Positions 13,688 to 23,127 are shown, counted from the first letter of the stretch. The stretch: 64,000 bases of DNA from Myxococcota bacterium (GCA_017994695.1 JAGOKF010000006.1:1-64000), one strand, 5' to 3'. Notes: generated from the letters alone by a model not told the origin. Program-made: numbers and translations.

Positions 13688-13769
13688 GGATCGGGGCGCG
13701 GACCGAAACGACCCGCACGACGCGGGGATGCCGGTTCCCCGGTTCCGATCGGCAGGCGGTTGTGCCAGC

Positions 13770-14342
13770 ATGACCGGCATGGACGATGGCGACTCCCCCA
13801 CCCGGATCGCGAAGGACGGCCTGCCGGTGATCCTGCGGGAGATCGGCCCGGAGGACGGCCCCCTGCTGGAGGAGCTCTTCCGGGCCCTGAGTCCCCGGAG
13901 CATCTACAACCGCTTCCTGGCGCCGATCCGGGAACTGGACGGAAACCGGATCCACGCACTGACCCACCTGGACCCCTGCGTCGAGTTCGCCGTGACGGCC
14001 TGCCGGGTGATCGACGGCCGGGAGCGGATGCTGGGCGTCGGCCGGTGCCACCGGGTGGGCGCCGAGGAGGCGGAACTGGCCATCGTGGTGGGCGACCCCT
14101 GGCAGCGGCTGGGAATCGGGCGCCTGGTGCTGCAGCGCATGGTCCGCCGAGCCCGGGAACTGGGCATCCGGTGGTTCCTGTCCACCGTGGACCCGAACAA
14201 CCATCCTCTGCTGCGGTTCTCCGAGGCGGTGGGATTCCGGGGGGACCTCCGCTACCACGGCGGTCTGCTGTGGATGCAGACCGACGTCCAGGCGCTCTTC
14301 CCCGGCGAGGAGGCCTGGCGGGAGAGAACCCCCAGGGCGTGA
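13770..14342 (+). CDS. GNAT-family N-acetyltransferase, Pat-like
   Basis: A 190-residue acetyltransferase. Residues 16-60 (PVILREIGPEDG, LSPRSIYNRF) resemble the N-terminal part of the GNAT domain in Pat/PatZ protein acetyltransferases, and GDPWQRLGIGRLVL contains the pyrophosphate-binding loop for acetyl-CoA. The ATG at 13770 is chosen because the domain begins soon after; an in-frame upstream start exists at 13728. It follows an acyl-CoA ligase whose Lys545 is the usual Pat target and faces a separate CoA-binding protein. A role in acetylating the ligase is inference; a small-molecule substrate is equally possible. Confidence 0.83.
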   Translation: MTGMDDGDSPTRIAKDGLPVILREIGPEDGPLLEELFRALSPRSIYNRFLAPIRELDGNRIHALTHLDPCVEFAVTACRVIDGRERMLGVGRCHRVGAEEAELAIVVGDPWQRLGIGRLVLQRMVRRARELGIRWFLSTVDPNNHPLLRFSEAVGFRGDLRYHGGLLWMQTDVQALFPGEEAWRERTPRA

Positions 14343-14367
14343 CGGCAGTGCCCCGACCGGGCCCCGG

Positions 14368-14778
14368 TCACAGGGTCCGGGTCACCACCATGATGCAGGC
14401 GTGGTGCACCACGTGGGGGAACCGCTCCTCGGCCCGGCGGACCACCTCGTCGTCGAAGGACCCGTCCTGGAACCAGATCACGGGAAACCGGGCGGGGTCC
14501 AGCGTCTCGATCACCTTCCGGGTCACCTCGGGAGGGGTCACGAAATCGACCACGTGGACCGGGTCGGGGACCTCCTGCAGGCTCTTCCAGGCCGGCAGGC
14601 CGGCGATCTCCCCCCCCTTCGGGTTCACCGGCAGCACCCCATAGCCCTGGCCCGAGAGGTGCCGGACGATGATGTTCCCGTACTTCTCGGGGTCGTTGGA
14701 GGCCCCGATCACGGCGATCCGGGTATCCGGCGCCTTCCGCTTCAGGAGCGAACGGGCGAAATCCAGCGCGGACTGCAT
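14368..14778 (-). CDS. Stand-alone CoA-binding protein (YccU-like)
   Basis: A 136-residue single-domain protein with the CoA_binding_2 Rossmann fold: RIAVIGASNDPEKYGN near residue 20 forms the nucleotide loop, followed by VLPVNPKGGEIAGLPAWKSL and VDFVTPPEV. Members bind CoA or acyl-CoA; their role is poorly known. The start is preceded by AAAGGA. It converges with the GNAT gene, their stops 25 bases apart, with a short GC inverted repeat (14355-14369) between them. In PatZ-type enzymes a domain of this kind is fused to the GNAT domain; here the two are separate genes. Confidence 0.87.
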   Translation of the reverse strand: MQSALDFARSLLKRKAPDTRIAVIGASNDPEKYGNIIVRHLSGQGYGVLPVNPKGGEIAGLPAWKSLQEVPDPVHVVDFVTPPEVTRKVIETLDPARFPVIWFQDGSFDDEVVRRAEERFPHVVHHACIMVVTRTL

Positions 14779-14916
14779 CGAGGATCCTTTCGAGAAAGGC
14801 CTTCCCAGGATGGGCACCGGCCTCCCATCTGGCAAGGCCCGGTCCCCGGACCATCTCCGGGGACCCGACCGCCGAAACGGAAGGAGCGCGGCGACCGCCG
14901 GGGCCGGGACCGTCCC

Positions 14917-16500
14917 CTACTCGGCCGGCATCCCCTGGAGGCGCAGCACCAGCGCCGGAAGCAGGGCCTGTGGCGGCCCGCCCCTGTCCCGGAGGGGCGG
15001 TGCCGAGGCGAAGAGGGACTCGTGGGCCAGGGCGGTCCGGTCCACCCGGGCCGCCAGGGCCTCCAGGACCTGGACCAGCAGTCCCACCGAAACGCTTCCC
15101 TGGACCGCCAGGCGACCGGACCGCTCCCCCTCGGGACCCGCCAGGGACACGGCGGCCTCGTAGGCCGCCCGCAGGGGGAGCAGTCCCCGGCTCTCGCCGT
15201 CCTCCGTCGGGAGCAGTTCCACCTCCCGTTCCCCGTCGCCCGATTCCAGCGACATGGCGAAAGGCGACAGGGACAGCGACAGGGCCTTGGGGCCCGACAG
15301 GAAGGCCCGGCGCGTCCCCCAGACGTCCCAGAGGGGCCGCTCGGAAAAGCGCCAGTTCAGCATCAGGAACGACAGGGATCGCCCCCCCTCGGGAATCAGC
15401 GCCAGGGCCGGCACGGCGTCGGTCTCCGCCAGCAGGGCCTCCAGCACCTCGGCCAGGTCCTGGAAGGTCTCCGATCGATCCACCGCGAGGGGGATCAGTT
15501 TCCGTCCCCGGATTTCCACCGGCGCGTGATCCTTCAGGGTCTGGCTCACGACGAGGCGCACGTCCTGCACCCCGTGGCGGGTCCGGAAGTCCAGCAGCGT
15601 CGTCTTCTTCTCCGGGACCCGTTCCGTCTGGCCGGCCGGGATCACCGGGGCCTCGGCCCGCAGGAGCCTCCCGGCGGAGATCACGAAGACCCACGGGGGC
15701 GAGAAGGACAGGCCACCGCCCCGGGTCCGGGGCAGCAGGGCCCCGGCGACCTCTCCCCGGGACAGGCCGCTCCAGGGCAGGGGCAGTTCCCACCGGGAAA
15801 AGGCCTGTTCCAGGCGATCGCAGACCTCCCGGATGCCCGGGGCGGACCCGGCTGCCCGGGGGCAGGACCCGATGGCCTGTCCCAGGCGGTCCCGGGCCGC
15901 CACCAGCACCTCGGCATCCTCGGCGTCGGGAGGCAGCGTGCAGCCGATCCAGATCCGGGCGGTGTCCCCGAACCCCTGCACCTGGAGGGGGTCGATGGCC
16001 CCGAGCAGGTGGGCGAGCAGCCCCGCCTCGGCCAGCCAGGCGACGTCGGAGAACCGCCCGGCGCCCTGTTCCAGGGCCTGCAGGGCCTGGATCCGGTCGC
16101 ACCGGGGCTCCCGGAGGGCCTCGAGGATCGTCCGGACGTCCCTGGCGCCGCTGCCGGGCCCCTTGCCCGGCAGGCGTTCCAGGCTCCGGGCCTCCTCCTC
16201 CAGCGTCCCCAGCGCCCGCTCGGGGGTCATGCCGGCCCCTTCCAGGAAGGCCCGGTCCATCTCGGGCCAGGAGGCCACCGCCACCAGGCAGTGCCGCAGG
16301 GCCCGGATCCGCGCCTCGGCCCCGTCGGCACTCTCCCGGGATTCCTGAGGCAGGCCCCGGAGTTCCTTCACGGCGAGCGCGCAGGCCGCCCGGTCCGAGC
16401 AGTCGGCCAGTTGCCGGTTCAGGCGCCTCAACGCGTCGTCCCGGCGCAGGCACCCCGCCGCGAGAACCGCCAGGATCCACCACGACCACCGGCTTCTCAT
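14917..16500 (-). CDS. Large predicted lipoprotein of unknown function
   Basis: 527 residues beginning with a lipoprotein signal (MRSRWSWWILAVLAAGC), so probably anchored to a membrane facing the periplasm. GGGAGG precedes the ATG at good distance. The N-terminal half is helical and rich in Arg, Glu and Leu with several scattered cysteines. The C-terminal third has two segments (about VPALALIPEGGRSLSF and GSVSVGLLVQVLEALA) that recall ExbD-like periplasmic domains, only faintly. I do not recognise the family. It is divergent from the phosphoesterase gene. Confidence 0.75.
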   Translation of the reverse strand: MRSRWSWWILAVLAAGCLRRDDALRRLNRQLADCSDRAACALAVKELRGLPQESRESADGAEARIRALRHCLVAVASWPEMDRAFLEGAGMTPERALGTLEEEARSLERLPGKGPGSGARDVRTILEALREPRCDRIQALQALEQGAGRFSDVAWLAEAGLLAHLLGAIDPLQVQGFGDTARIWIGCTLPPDAEDAEVLVAARDRLGQAIGSCPRAAGSAPGIREVCDRLEQAFSRWELPLPWSGLSRGEVAGALLPRTRGGGLSFSPPWVFVISAGRLLRAEAPVIPAGQTERVPEKKTTLLDFRTRHGVQDVRLVVSQTLKDHAPVEIRGRKLIPLAVDRSETFQDLAEVLEALLAETDAVPALALIPEGGRSLSFLMLNWRFSERPLWDVWGTRRAFLSGPKALSLSLSPFAMSLESGDGEREVELLPTEDGESRGLLPLRAAYEAAVSLAGPEGERSGRLAVQGSVSVGLLVQVLEALAARVDRTALAHESLFASAPPLRDRGGPPQALLPALVLRLQGMPAE

Positions 16501-16579
16501 CCGCCCACCTCCCCGCCCGACCCCGGGCCCCCCGCCCGGAATCCATGGAGCCCCGGTTCCCGACGGCCCGCCCCCGGCG

Positions 16580-16608
16580 TTGGAACGCCCGGAAGGCAAT
16601 GATACCAT
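16580..16608 (+). promoter_or_regulatory. Promoter of the phosphoesterase-CAP gene pair
   Basis: TTGGAA (16580-16585), 17 bases, TACCAT (16603-16608), about 30 bases upstream of the ATG. A modest match in the divergent gap. Confidence 0.35.
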
Positions 16609-16638
16609 GCTCCCGTCGCGGGCCTGGACAGGCACCCC

Positions 16639-17745
16639 ATGGACGAACCGTCCGAGGTCAAGGTGGTCGTGTCGGACCTCCACCTGGGCACCGGGGAGGG
16701 GCCCGGGCGGGTGAATCCCTACGAGGATTTCCACCACGACGTTCGCCTGGCCCAGTGGATCCGGCACCACGCATCGGGCATCTACCGGGACCGCCCGGTG
16801 GAGATCCTGCTGAACGGGGACATCCTGGATCTGCTGAAGGTCCCGGTGCGGGGACGATTCGTCACGGAGATCACCGAGGACATCGCCGTGGACAAGGTGC
16901 GGCGGTGCCTGAAGGGCCACCCGGCGGTCTTCGACGCCCTGGGGGAGTTCCTCCGGGTCCCGGACCACCGGGTGACCTGGATCGCCGGAAACCACGACCC
17001 GGACCTGGCCTTCCCGCGGGTCCAGCGCCTCATCGCCGCGCGCCTGGGCGTGGACCTCCTGCCCGAGGGGCCTCTGCGGTTTCCCCTGGACCCCTTCCTC
17101 CGGCTTCCCCGGGGCGTGGTCGTCACCCACGGACATCTCTTCGAGACGGTCAACCGCCTGGACCCCGGGCACCTGTTCCTGGAGCGGCCCGACGGCACGC
17201 GGGTGCTGAACCTGCCCCCGGGAAGCCGCTTCTTCAGCGAGGTGATCGCCCCGTTCAAGGCCGAACAGCCCATCGTGGACCTGGTGAGCCCCCTCTCCTC
17301 CCTGTTCCTCTGGGGGCTCGTCTTCGACATGCGCTTCACGATGCGCCTGACCCTCCGGATGATGCAGCACCTGCTCCAGACCAGATTGCGCCCCGCATGG
17401 CGCCAGGACGTGGGCACCTGGCGCACGCTGCAGATCGTCGCCGAGGAGGTGGCGCTCTTCACCGACATGGACCGGAAGGCCGTCGAGCACCTGATGGCCC
17501 GCCCGGACATCTCGGCGCTGATCGTGGGCCACAGCCACAACCCGATGATCCGGCGGCTTCCCCGGGACAAGACCTACGTCAACACCGGGACCTGGGTCCG
17601 CATGGTGCGCCTGGACCTCCGGGACCTGGGCACGCCGAACCCGACCACCTTCGCCCGGGTGGAATACCGGCCCGTCGGGCCGCCGGCCGTGTCCCTGCTC
17701 CGCTGGAGGGGCGAGCGGAAGATGGAGGAGGAGGTGCTGGCGTGA
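16639..17745 (+). CDS. Calcineurin-like metallophosphoesterase
   Basis: A 368-residue dinuclear-metal phosphoesterase. The metal ligands are visible in order: SDLHLG near residue 12, LNGDILD near 58, AGNHD near 116, THGH near 162 and GHSHNP near 298. The SDLHLG start and the length resemble UDP-2,3-diacylglucosamine hydrolase relatives (LpxH-like) acting on membrane lipids, but a long helical insert (about residues 190-270) with PLSSLFLWGLVFDMRF suggests membrane contact and a distinct substrate. The stop overlaps the GTG of the next gene, so the two are probably co-translated. Confidence 0.88.
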   Translation: MDEPSEVKVVVSDLHLGTGEGPGRVNPYEDFHHDVRLAQWIRHHASGIYRDRPVEILLNGDILDLLKVPVRGRFVTEITEDIAVDKVRRCLKGHPAVFDALGEFLRVPDHRVTWIAGNHDPDLAFPRVQRLIAARLGVDLLPEGPLRFPLDPFLRLPRGVVVTHGHLFETVNRLDPGHLFLERPDGTRVLNLPPGSRFFSEVIAPFKAEQPIVDLVSPLSSLFLWGLVFDMRFTMRLTLRMMQHLLQTRLRPAWRQDVGTWRTLQIVAEEVALFTDMDRKAVEHLMARPDISALIVGHSHNPMIRRLPRDKTYVNTGTWVRMVRLDLRDLGTPNPTTFARVEYRPVGPPAVSLLRWRGERKMEEEVLA

Positions 17746-18794
17746 CCGGCGGAAGGACCTGGGGATGGGGGATCGGCCTCCTGGTGTGCTGGGCGCTTGC
17801 CCGCTGCGGCCCGGCCACGGACGCCGGGGAACGGGATGCGTGGCCGGCGACGGACCTCCCCGGACAGGAGGACGCCGGGAACGTGGCTCCGGAGACCCTG
17901 GAGGGGGACCTCCCGCCGGATCTCCGGGAGGCCCCCCCGTGGGTCGACGATGCCGAGTGGGCGGCTCTCCAGGCGGTCAACGGGGTCCGCTCCTCCTGCG
18001 GCCTGGCCCCCCTCGAACCGGTCGAGTCCCTGAGCCGGGCCGCCCGGGCCCACGCGGCCTTCCTGACGGAGCACTGCGAGGACTACCGCCGCACCGGTCT
18101 CAGCCCCCACCAGCAGGATCCCTCGTGGTCCGGCTTCCTGGGCCGGGACCCCTGGGACCGGATGATCGCGATGGGATATCCGGCCCGGGGGGTGGGGATG
18201 GCCGAGGTCATCGCCTTCGACAACGACCCGGACAAGGCCGTGGCCGGCTGGATCCGGACCCTCTACCACCGGCTGCCGCTGCTGGACCCCCGGACCCGCC
18301 ACGGGGGCTACGGGCGATCCGGGCCCGCCGCTGCCTGCTCGTGGCTGATGCTGCGGAACGCCGACGTGATGGACCTGGGCATGGCCCTGGATGCAGAGGA
18401 CACGATCGTGCTGTACCCCCCCGATGGAGCGCGTCTGGTACCCACCTCCTTCGACGGGGCCGAGGTCCCGACCCCCATCGCCCCGCCCGCCGGCTGGCCC
18501 TCCGGCACGATCATCACCGTGCAGTTCGGCCGGGACCGGCCCTTCCAGGTCCGGTCCCACGACCTGCTGGAGAGGGGCGAGACCCCGGTGCCCCACCTGA
18601 TCGTCGCCGCCGCCGGGGATCCGGTATCGGGCGTCACGGCGGACCCGAATCTCCACGACTCACGGGTGCTGGCCCTCTACGCCCTGGCCCGGCTGAAGGC
18701 GGGGACGGACTACACGGTGCGCCTGGACCTGCTGCGGGACGGCCGCCCGCTGCTGCTCCAGTGGGGCTTCAAGACCCGGTACAAGCAGGACTAG
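17742..18794 (+). CDS. CAP/SCP-domain lipoprotein
   Basis: 350 residues with a GTG start overlapping the previous stop (GTGA). The signal ends in LARC, a plausible lipobox, followed by an acidic linker. Residues about 65-220 look like a CAP (SCP/PR-1) domain: AVNGVRSSCGLAPLEPVESL, AARAHAAFL, the central HGGYG region and the VGMAEVIAFD strand. The last 120 residues form a beta-rich domain of unknown type. CAP proteins are extracellular with varied roles such as lipid or cell-wall binding. The pairing with a lipid-type phosphoesterase is suggestive only. Confidence 0.82.
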   Translation: MTGGRTWGWGIGLLVCWALARCGPATDAGERDAWPATDLPGQEDAGNVAPETLEGDLPPDLREAPPWVDDAEWAALQAVNGVRSSCGLAPLEPVESLSRAARAHAAFLTEHCEDYRRTGLSPHQQDPSWSGFLGRDPWDRMIAMGYPARGVGMAEVIAFDNDPDKAVAGWIRTLYHRLPLLDPRTRHGGYGRSGPAAACSWLMLRNADVMDLGMALDAEDTIVLYPPDGARLVPTSFDGAEVPTPIAPPAGWPSGTIITVQFGRDRPFQVRSHDLLERGETPVPHLIVAAAGDPVSGVTADPNLHDSRVLALYALARLKAGTDYTVRLDLLRDGRPLLLQWGFKTRYKQD

Positions 18795-18812
18795 ATCCAA
18801 CCGCGACGGGAA

Positions 18813-18832
18813 CCGGCGGCCCGAACCGCCGG
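18813..18832. terminator. GC hairpin between convergent genes
   Basis: CCGGCGG (18813-18819) pairs with CCGCCGG (18826-18832) across a six-base loop, in the 48-base gap between two facing genes. It could stop transcription in both directions, but there is no T run on either strand. Confidence 0.4.
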
Positions 18833-18842
18833 AACGCCCGGT

Positions 18843-19868
18843 TCAGAGGTAGCAGTCGTACATCTGCTGCTCGGGATTCCAGCCGCAGCGCTTCGGGGGG
18901 ACCAGCGAGAAGCAGTCGTACCGGACCAGGATCCCCTGGTGGCAGAAGACCAGCTGGTAGGCGTCGGCGCAGATCCCCGCCTCGGTCACGTCGCCGCAGG
19001 ACTCCCCGCACTGGCCCCCGGTGGAGCAGACCTGCCCCCCGGGGCAGTCCCCGCAGGTCCCCCCGCAGCCGTCCCGGCCGCATTCCTTGCCGGTGCACTG
19101 GGGCTGGCAGACCTCGGGAGGACGGCACAGGAACTTCTTGCCGACGCTGTCGTAGCCGCAGACCACCCCGGTCTGGGGATCGCAGTACTCCTTCTGCAGG
19201 ATCCCGCCCTCGCACCACTGGCGCTCGTTGCCCACGCAGCGCCCCGTCGCGGTGACGTCGTAGCAGTTCCGGTCCTCGGTGCACTGCCCCTCGGGAGTGC
19301 AGAGGAACCCCTCGTCGCACTGCCCGCAGAGGGATCCGCAGCCGTCGGGCCCGCAGACCTTCCCCTGGCACTTCGGCACGCAGGACTTCAGCACACAGGT
19401 GAAGAAGGGGCCGCATTCCTCGTTCTCGGCGCACCCCGGGGGGCACTCCCCGCCGCATCCGTCGGCTCCGCAGGCCTTCCCGGCGCAGTCGGTCCGGCAG
19501 AAGAGCTCGCAGGTCCCCTCCACCGTGCAGAGGTATCCCTGGAGGCAGTACCCGCAGACGTCCCCGCACCCGTCGGATCCGCAGACCCGGTTCCGGCAGT
19601 CGGGGACGCACGGGACGTCCACCAGGTCCGGCCCCGGAAGGTCCGGTCCGGTCTCCCCCGGGTCCCCGACATCCCCGGGAGCCTGGTCCGCGAGGGCCTC
19701 GTCGTCCCGGCCGCCGGGGTCCCTGGGCAGTTCCCGGCCGTAGTCCGGGTCCACCAGGGGGATGTCCACCGCCGCATCGTCCGGCACCGCGCTGGCATCC
19801 CTCGCCCCGCTCCCGGAGGAGCAGGCGCACAGACAGACGCCCCACCACACCCACACCCGCTTCGTCAT
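18843..19868 (-). CDS. Cys-rich repeat lipoprotein
   Basis: A 341-residue exported protein with about 47 cysteines. The signal has WWGVCLCAC with a likely lipidated Cys. After an Asp/Pro-rich linker come four copies of a module of the form CxPxCxxKxCGxDGCGxxCGxC followed by GxxCxxxGxC, near residues 87, 116, 150 and 250. The modules are separated by a region with other paired cysteines. Such repeats are common in surface proteins of Myxococcota-like bacteria and probably form a chain of disulfide knots. GGAGGG precedes the ATG. No catalytic motif is seen. Confidence 0.85.
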   Translation of the reverse strand: MTKRVWVWWGVCLCACSSGSGARDASAVPDDAAVDIPLVDPDYGRELPRDPGGRDDEALADQAPGDVGDPGETGPDLPGPDLVDVPCVPDCRNRVCGSDGCGDVCGYCLQGYLCTVEGTCELFCRTDCAGKACGADGCGGECPPGCAENEECGPFFTCVLKSCVPKCQGKVCGPDGCGSLCGQCDEGFLCTPEGQCTEDRNCYDVTATGRCVGNERQWCEGGILQKEYCDPQTGVVCGYDSVGKKFLCRPPEVCQPQCTGKECGRDGCGGTCGDCPGGQVCSTGGQCGESCGDVTEAGICADAYQLVFCHQGILVRYDCFSLVPPKRCGWNPEQQMYDCYL

Positions 19869-19925
19869 CCGTTCCCTCCGGAGCGCCTCCCCGTCCCGCG
19901 TGCTTCGGCCGGCCGCGGGGGAAGG

Positions 19926-19954
19926 TTGCAGCCCTGGCCAACGACCCCTAGAAT
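19926..19954 (+). promoter_or_regulatory. Promoter of the large lipoprotein gene
   Basis: TTGCAG (19926-19931), 17 bases, TAGAAT (19949-19954), with transcription expected near 19961 and GGAGGAGCC ahead of the ATG. The same TTGCAG -35 occurs in the tnaA promoter. Confidence 0.5.
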
Positions 19955-20016
19955 AGTAGCGGCGCCGCGGACTTCCCGCAAGGGAGCGACGCCGGGACCG
20001 TCCCGCCGGAGGAGCC

Positions 20017-23000
20017 ATGAGATTTCCCGCCGCCGTCCGTGCCAGCCTGTGCCTCCTTGCCGTCGCCTGCGGCGGGGGTTCCCCCTCCGGCACCCCCGAC
20101 CTCGGCAGCCCCGATGTCCCGGAGGACCAGGCGCCGCCGGTCCCGTCCATCGAGACGCTGCTCGACGCCACGACGATCAAGGCGGGCCAGTGGGTGCAGG
20201 TCTCCTGTTCCGGGTTCGGGTTCGACCGGGACCGGGTGGAACTGGTCGTCCAGGAGGTCGCCGCTCCCCCGGCCCAGGATGCCCCGGCGGCCGATCCCGG
20301 CGCCTCGCCGACGACCCAGGATGCGGCCCAGGCCGACGTCCCCCCGGATCTCCCCCCGGACCTGACCCTCCCTGCCGGCGTGACCCGGGACGGCATGCGC
20401 CTGCGGTTCGAGCGCACCGGCCCCTACCTCGTGGCCTGCTTCGCCTCCGATGCGGACCTCCTGGACCCGACTCCCGCCAGGCTGCTGGTGCGCCCGGGGA
20501 CCGCGGCGACCATCGACACCGCCGTGGACCGCGAGGAAGTGAAGGCGGGGGAATGGGTCGTGGTCACCTGTTCGGGGCAGGACATGTACGGCAACCCCCT
20601 GGAAAGCGAGATGGTGCCCGTCGTGACCCCGCCGGGCGGCGTCCAGATCACGGGTCTGACCTTCCAGCCCACCCGGGCGGGCGAGGTCCAGGTCGCCTGC
20701 GCGGTGAAGGACACGAGCCTCCAGGACCAGACCCCCGCCCGGGTCCGGGTGATCCCGAACCTCCCCCGCCGAATCGTCACCCTCGTGGATCCTCTCTCGT
20801 TCCCCGCGGGGGAAAGCGCCACGATCACCTGCCGCGTGACGGACGGGTACGACAACCCGGTCTCGGACCTGCCGGTCAGCATCCAGGTCCCCCTGGGCCT
20901 CCAACTGGCGGGCCGCACGCTGACCTCGACCCAGGCGGGGGTGTACACGGTCCGGTGCGTTCCCCAGACCGCCGAGTGGAAGTACTTCACCCTGGTGCCG
21001 GCCACCGTCACCGTGGAACCGGGCACCCCGGTCGCGATCTTCCTGGACCCGGTTCCCCGGAAGCCCTACTACGGGCGCAACGAGCAGCTGACCGTGAACG
21101 CCCGCATCGAGGACGCCTGGGGCAACCTCCTGCCCGAAGCCAGGGTCCAGGCCCCGGTGGAGATCTCGCCGCCACGGGGCATCGTCCCCTCGACCCAGAG
21201 CCCCACCCGGGTCTTCACGATGAAGGAGGAGGGGGTCTACCGGATGACCTTCCGGGTGGCCGGCGCGCCCCAGGTCTTCGCCGAACTGGAGGTCCGGGTG
21301 GAGGGCAGCGGGCCGCTGCTGACGCTGATCGTGCCCGAGCGGGGCCTGATGCTGGGCGGGGACAAGCCGTCCCTGACCCTCGAGGGTCAGGTCCACGACG
21401 ACCAGACGGGGATCACCCGCTTCCGGGTGAACGGCCAGGAGGCCTCCCTGAAACTGATCCGCCCCGACGGGACCTTCACCTACCTGCTGAGCCCCCTGAA
21501 GCAGGGACTGAACGTGGTCACCGTCGAGGTGGAGAACGGCGCCGGGATCCGGTCGTCGGCCACCCGGGGCTTCTACTACTCGCCGAAATGGCGGGCCCCC
21601 CAGGACCGGAATCCCGCCGACGCGACGATCCCCGAGGCCATCAAGGCCTTCCTTTCCAAGGAGTTCGTCGACGACCAGGACCACTCGATGCCCCCGGACG
21701 ACCTGGCCACGCTGCTGGAAGTCGTCTTCGCGAACCTGAACCTCGCGGCCATGCTGCCGAATCCCCTGGCCTCGGCGGGCCCCTACCAGGTCAAGATCAC
21801 CCGGCTGCGCTACGACAAGCCCCGCTTCGACCTGTCCCTGCTCGACGGAGGCATGGTCGTCCGGATGGAAATCCCCAACATCGACGTGGGGATCCTGGCG
21901 GTGGGCCAGTGCAACTTCATCATCGACTGGTGCCCCGACGTCTCGGGCACCATCTCCCTGCGCCGCCTGCTGGCGATCGCCCAGATGGACGTGGGCATGA
22001 CCGCGCAGGGGAAGCCCAGGGTCTCGGTCCGGACCCTCCAAGTGCAGCTGGGAGGGCTCGACGTCAACATCGACGGCATCCTGGGAGACCTGCTGGACTT
22101 CCTGGTGGACCTGCTGGTGGACGCCTTCACCGAGACGCTGCGCAGGACCCTGGAGACCCAGGTGAAGGACCTGCTGAACAGCACCCTGGGCGGCCTGTTC
22201 GACCAGCTGACCATCGACCAGTCCATCGACATCCCGGCGCTGCCGGGCGGCCAGGCCCGATCGATCCGCCTGGTGACCCGGCCCACCCGCCTGGACGTCC
22301 ACGGGGAGGGCATCGTCGCGGGGCTCGACACCAGCATCGGGGCCCGGAAGGGGATCACCCGGGACCCCCTGGGGTCCATCGGGAGGGCCGGGTGCCTGCA
22401 GCCGGGGTACGACTCCTCGAAACCGGACCCCTATCCCCTGCCCTGGGACCCGGAAGTGGACCTGGTGGCCTACGACGACCTGCTCAACGAGGCGCTCTTC
22501 GCGCTGTGGTACGCCGGGAGCCTGAATCTGCGCCTGACCGCCGGCGACCTCGGGGACACCGACCTCTCCCAGTACGGGGTCGATGAACTCCGATCGGTGA
22601 TGCTGGACTTCTACCTGCCCCCGATCCTCACCGACTGCCAGATCGTGAAGGACCCCGTGAACCCGGCCCCTCCGGGGCTGGTCCAGGCCCACCTGGGGGA
22701 CCTCTACGTCTTCGCGGACCTGACCCTCTTCGGGAGCCCGCTGCAGTTGGGGCTGTTCGTGCAGGCGAACGCCGAGGCGGTGCTGTCCCTCTCCCGGGAC
22801 CCGGCGACGGGCGAGGCCCGGATCGGAGTGGCGCTCCGGGCCCTGCCGGTGCTGGACATCGAGGTGGTCAGCATCAACGAGGACTTCCCCCTGACCTCCG
22901 AGGACCTGATGGGCATCCTCCAGGGGCAGGTGCTCGACCAGCTGCTGGCGGGCGTGCTGGGGAAGGAACTGGTCTCCTTCGCCCTGCCGGCCATCGATCT

Positions 23001-23118
23001 CTCGGCCCTGGAACCGAGCCTGCCCCAGGGCCTGACCATCCGGATCGACCTGTCCACCCTGAAGCACGAGAAGGGCAACACGGTGGTCACGGGCCGGCTG
23101 GTCGGGGTCTCCCAGTAG
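20017..23118 (+). CDS. Ig-like lipoprotein with possible TULIP/BPI-like half
   Basis: 1,033 residues with a signal ending in LLAVAC. After an Asp/Pro-rich linker (to about 120) come three or four beta-sandwich repeats of about 90 residues (TIKAGQWVQVSCSG, EVKAGEWVVVTCSG, FPAGESATITCRV), each with a VxVxPG-type ending, then a cadherin-like domain (about 430-525). From about 535 to the end the pattern changes: alternating strands, a long amphipathic helix with VDLLVDAFTETLRRTLETQ, more strands and a second similar half ending in LDQLLAGVLGKELVSF and short strands. That resembles the lipid-binding TULIP/BPI architecture, but no family signature proves it. GGAGGAGCC precedes the start. Confidence 0.8.
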   Translation: MRFPAAVRASLCLLAVACGGGSPSGTPDLGSPDVPEDQAPPVPSIETLLDATTIKAGQWVQVSCSGFGFDRDRVELVVQEVAAPPAQDAPAADPGASPTTQDAAQADVPPDLPPDLTLPAGVTRDGMRLRFERTGPYLVACFASDADLLDPTPARLLVRPGTAATIDTAVDREEVKAGEWVVVTCSGQDMYGNPLESEMVPVVTPPGGVQITGLTFQPTRAGEVQVACAVKDTSLQDQTPARVRVIPNLPRRIVTLVDPLSFPAGESATITCRVTDGYDNPVSDLPVSIQVPLGLQLAGRTLTSTQAGVYTVRCVPQTAEWKYFTLVPATVTVEPGTPVAIFLDPVPRKPYYGRNEQLTVNARIEDAWGNLLPEARVQAPVEISPPRGIVPSTQSPTRVFTMKEEGVYRMTFRVAGAPQVFAELEVRVEGSGPLLTLIVPERGLMLGGDKPSLTLEGQVHDDQTGITRFRVNGQEASLKLIRPDGTFTYLLSPLKQGLNVVTVEVENGAGIRSSATRGFYYSPKWRAPQDRNPADATIPEAIKAFLSKEFVDDQDHSMPPDDLATLLEVVFANLNLAAMLPNPLASAGPYQVKITRLRYDKPRFDLSLLDGGMVVRMEIPNIDVGILAVGQCNFIIDWCPDVSGTISLRRLLAIAQMDVGMTAQGKPRVSVRTLQVQLGGLDVNIDGILGDLLDFLVDLLVDAFTETLRRTLETQVKDLLNSTLGGLFDQLTIDQSIDIPALPGGQARSIRLVTRPTRLDVHGEGIVAGLDTSIGARKGITRDPLGSIGRAGCLQPGYDSSKPDPYPLPWDPEVDLVAYDDLLNEALFALWYAGSLNLRLTAGDLGDTDLSQYGVDELRSVMLDFYLPPILTDCQIVKDPVNPAPPGLVQAHLGDLYVFADLTLFGSPLQLGLFVQANAEAVLSLSRDPATGEARIGVALRALPVLDIEVVSINEDFPLTSEDLMGILQGQVLDQLLAGVLGKELVSFALPAIDLSALEPSLPQGLTIRIDLSTLKHEKGNTVVTGRLVGVSQ

Positions 23119-23127
23119 TTCGGGGCC

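Noticed and set aside
14355-14369. Intrinsic terminator between the GNAT and CoA-binding genes
   Set aside because: Only a GC inverted repeat with almost no loop and no T run.
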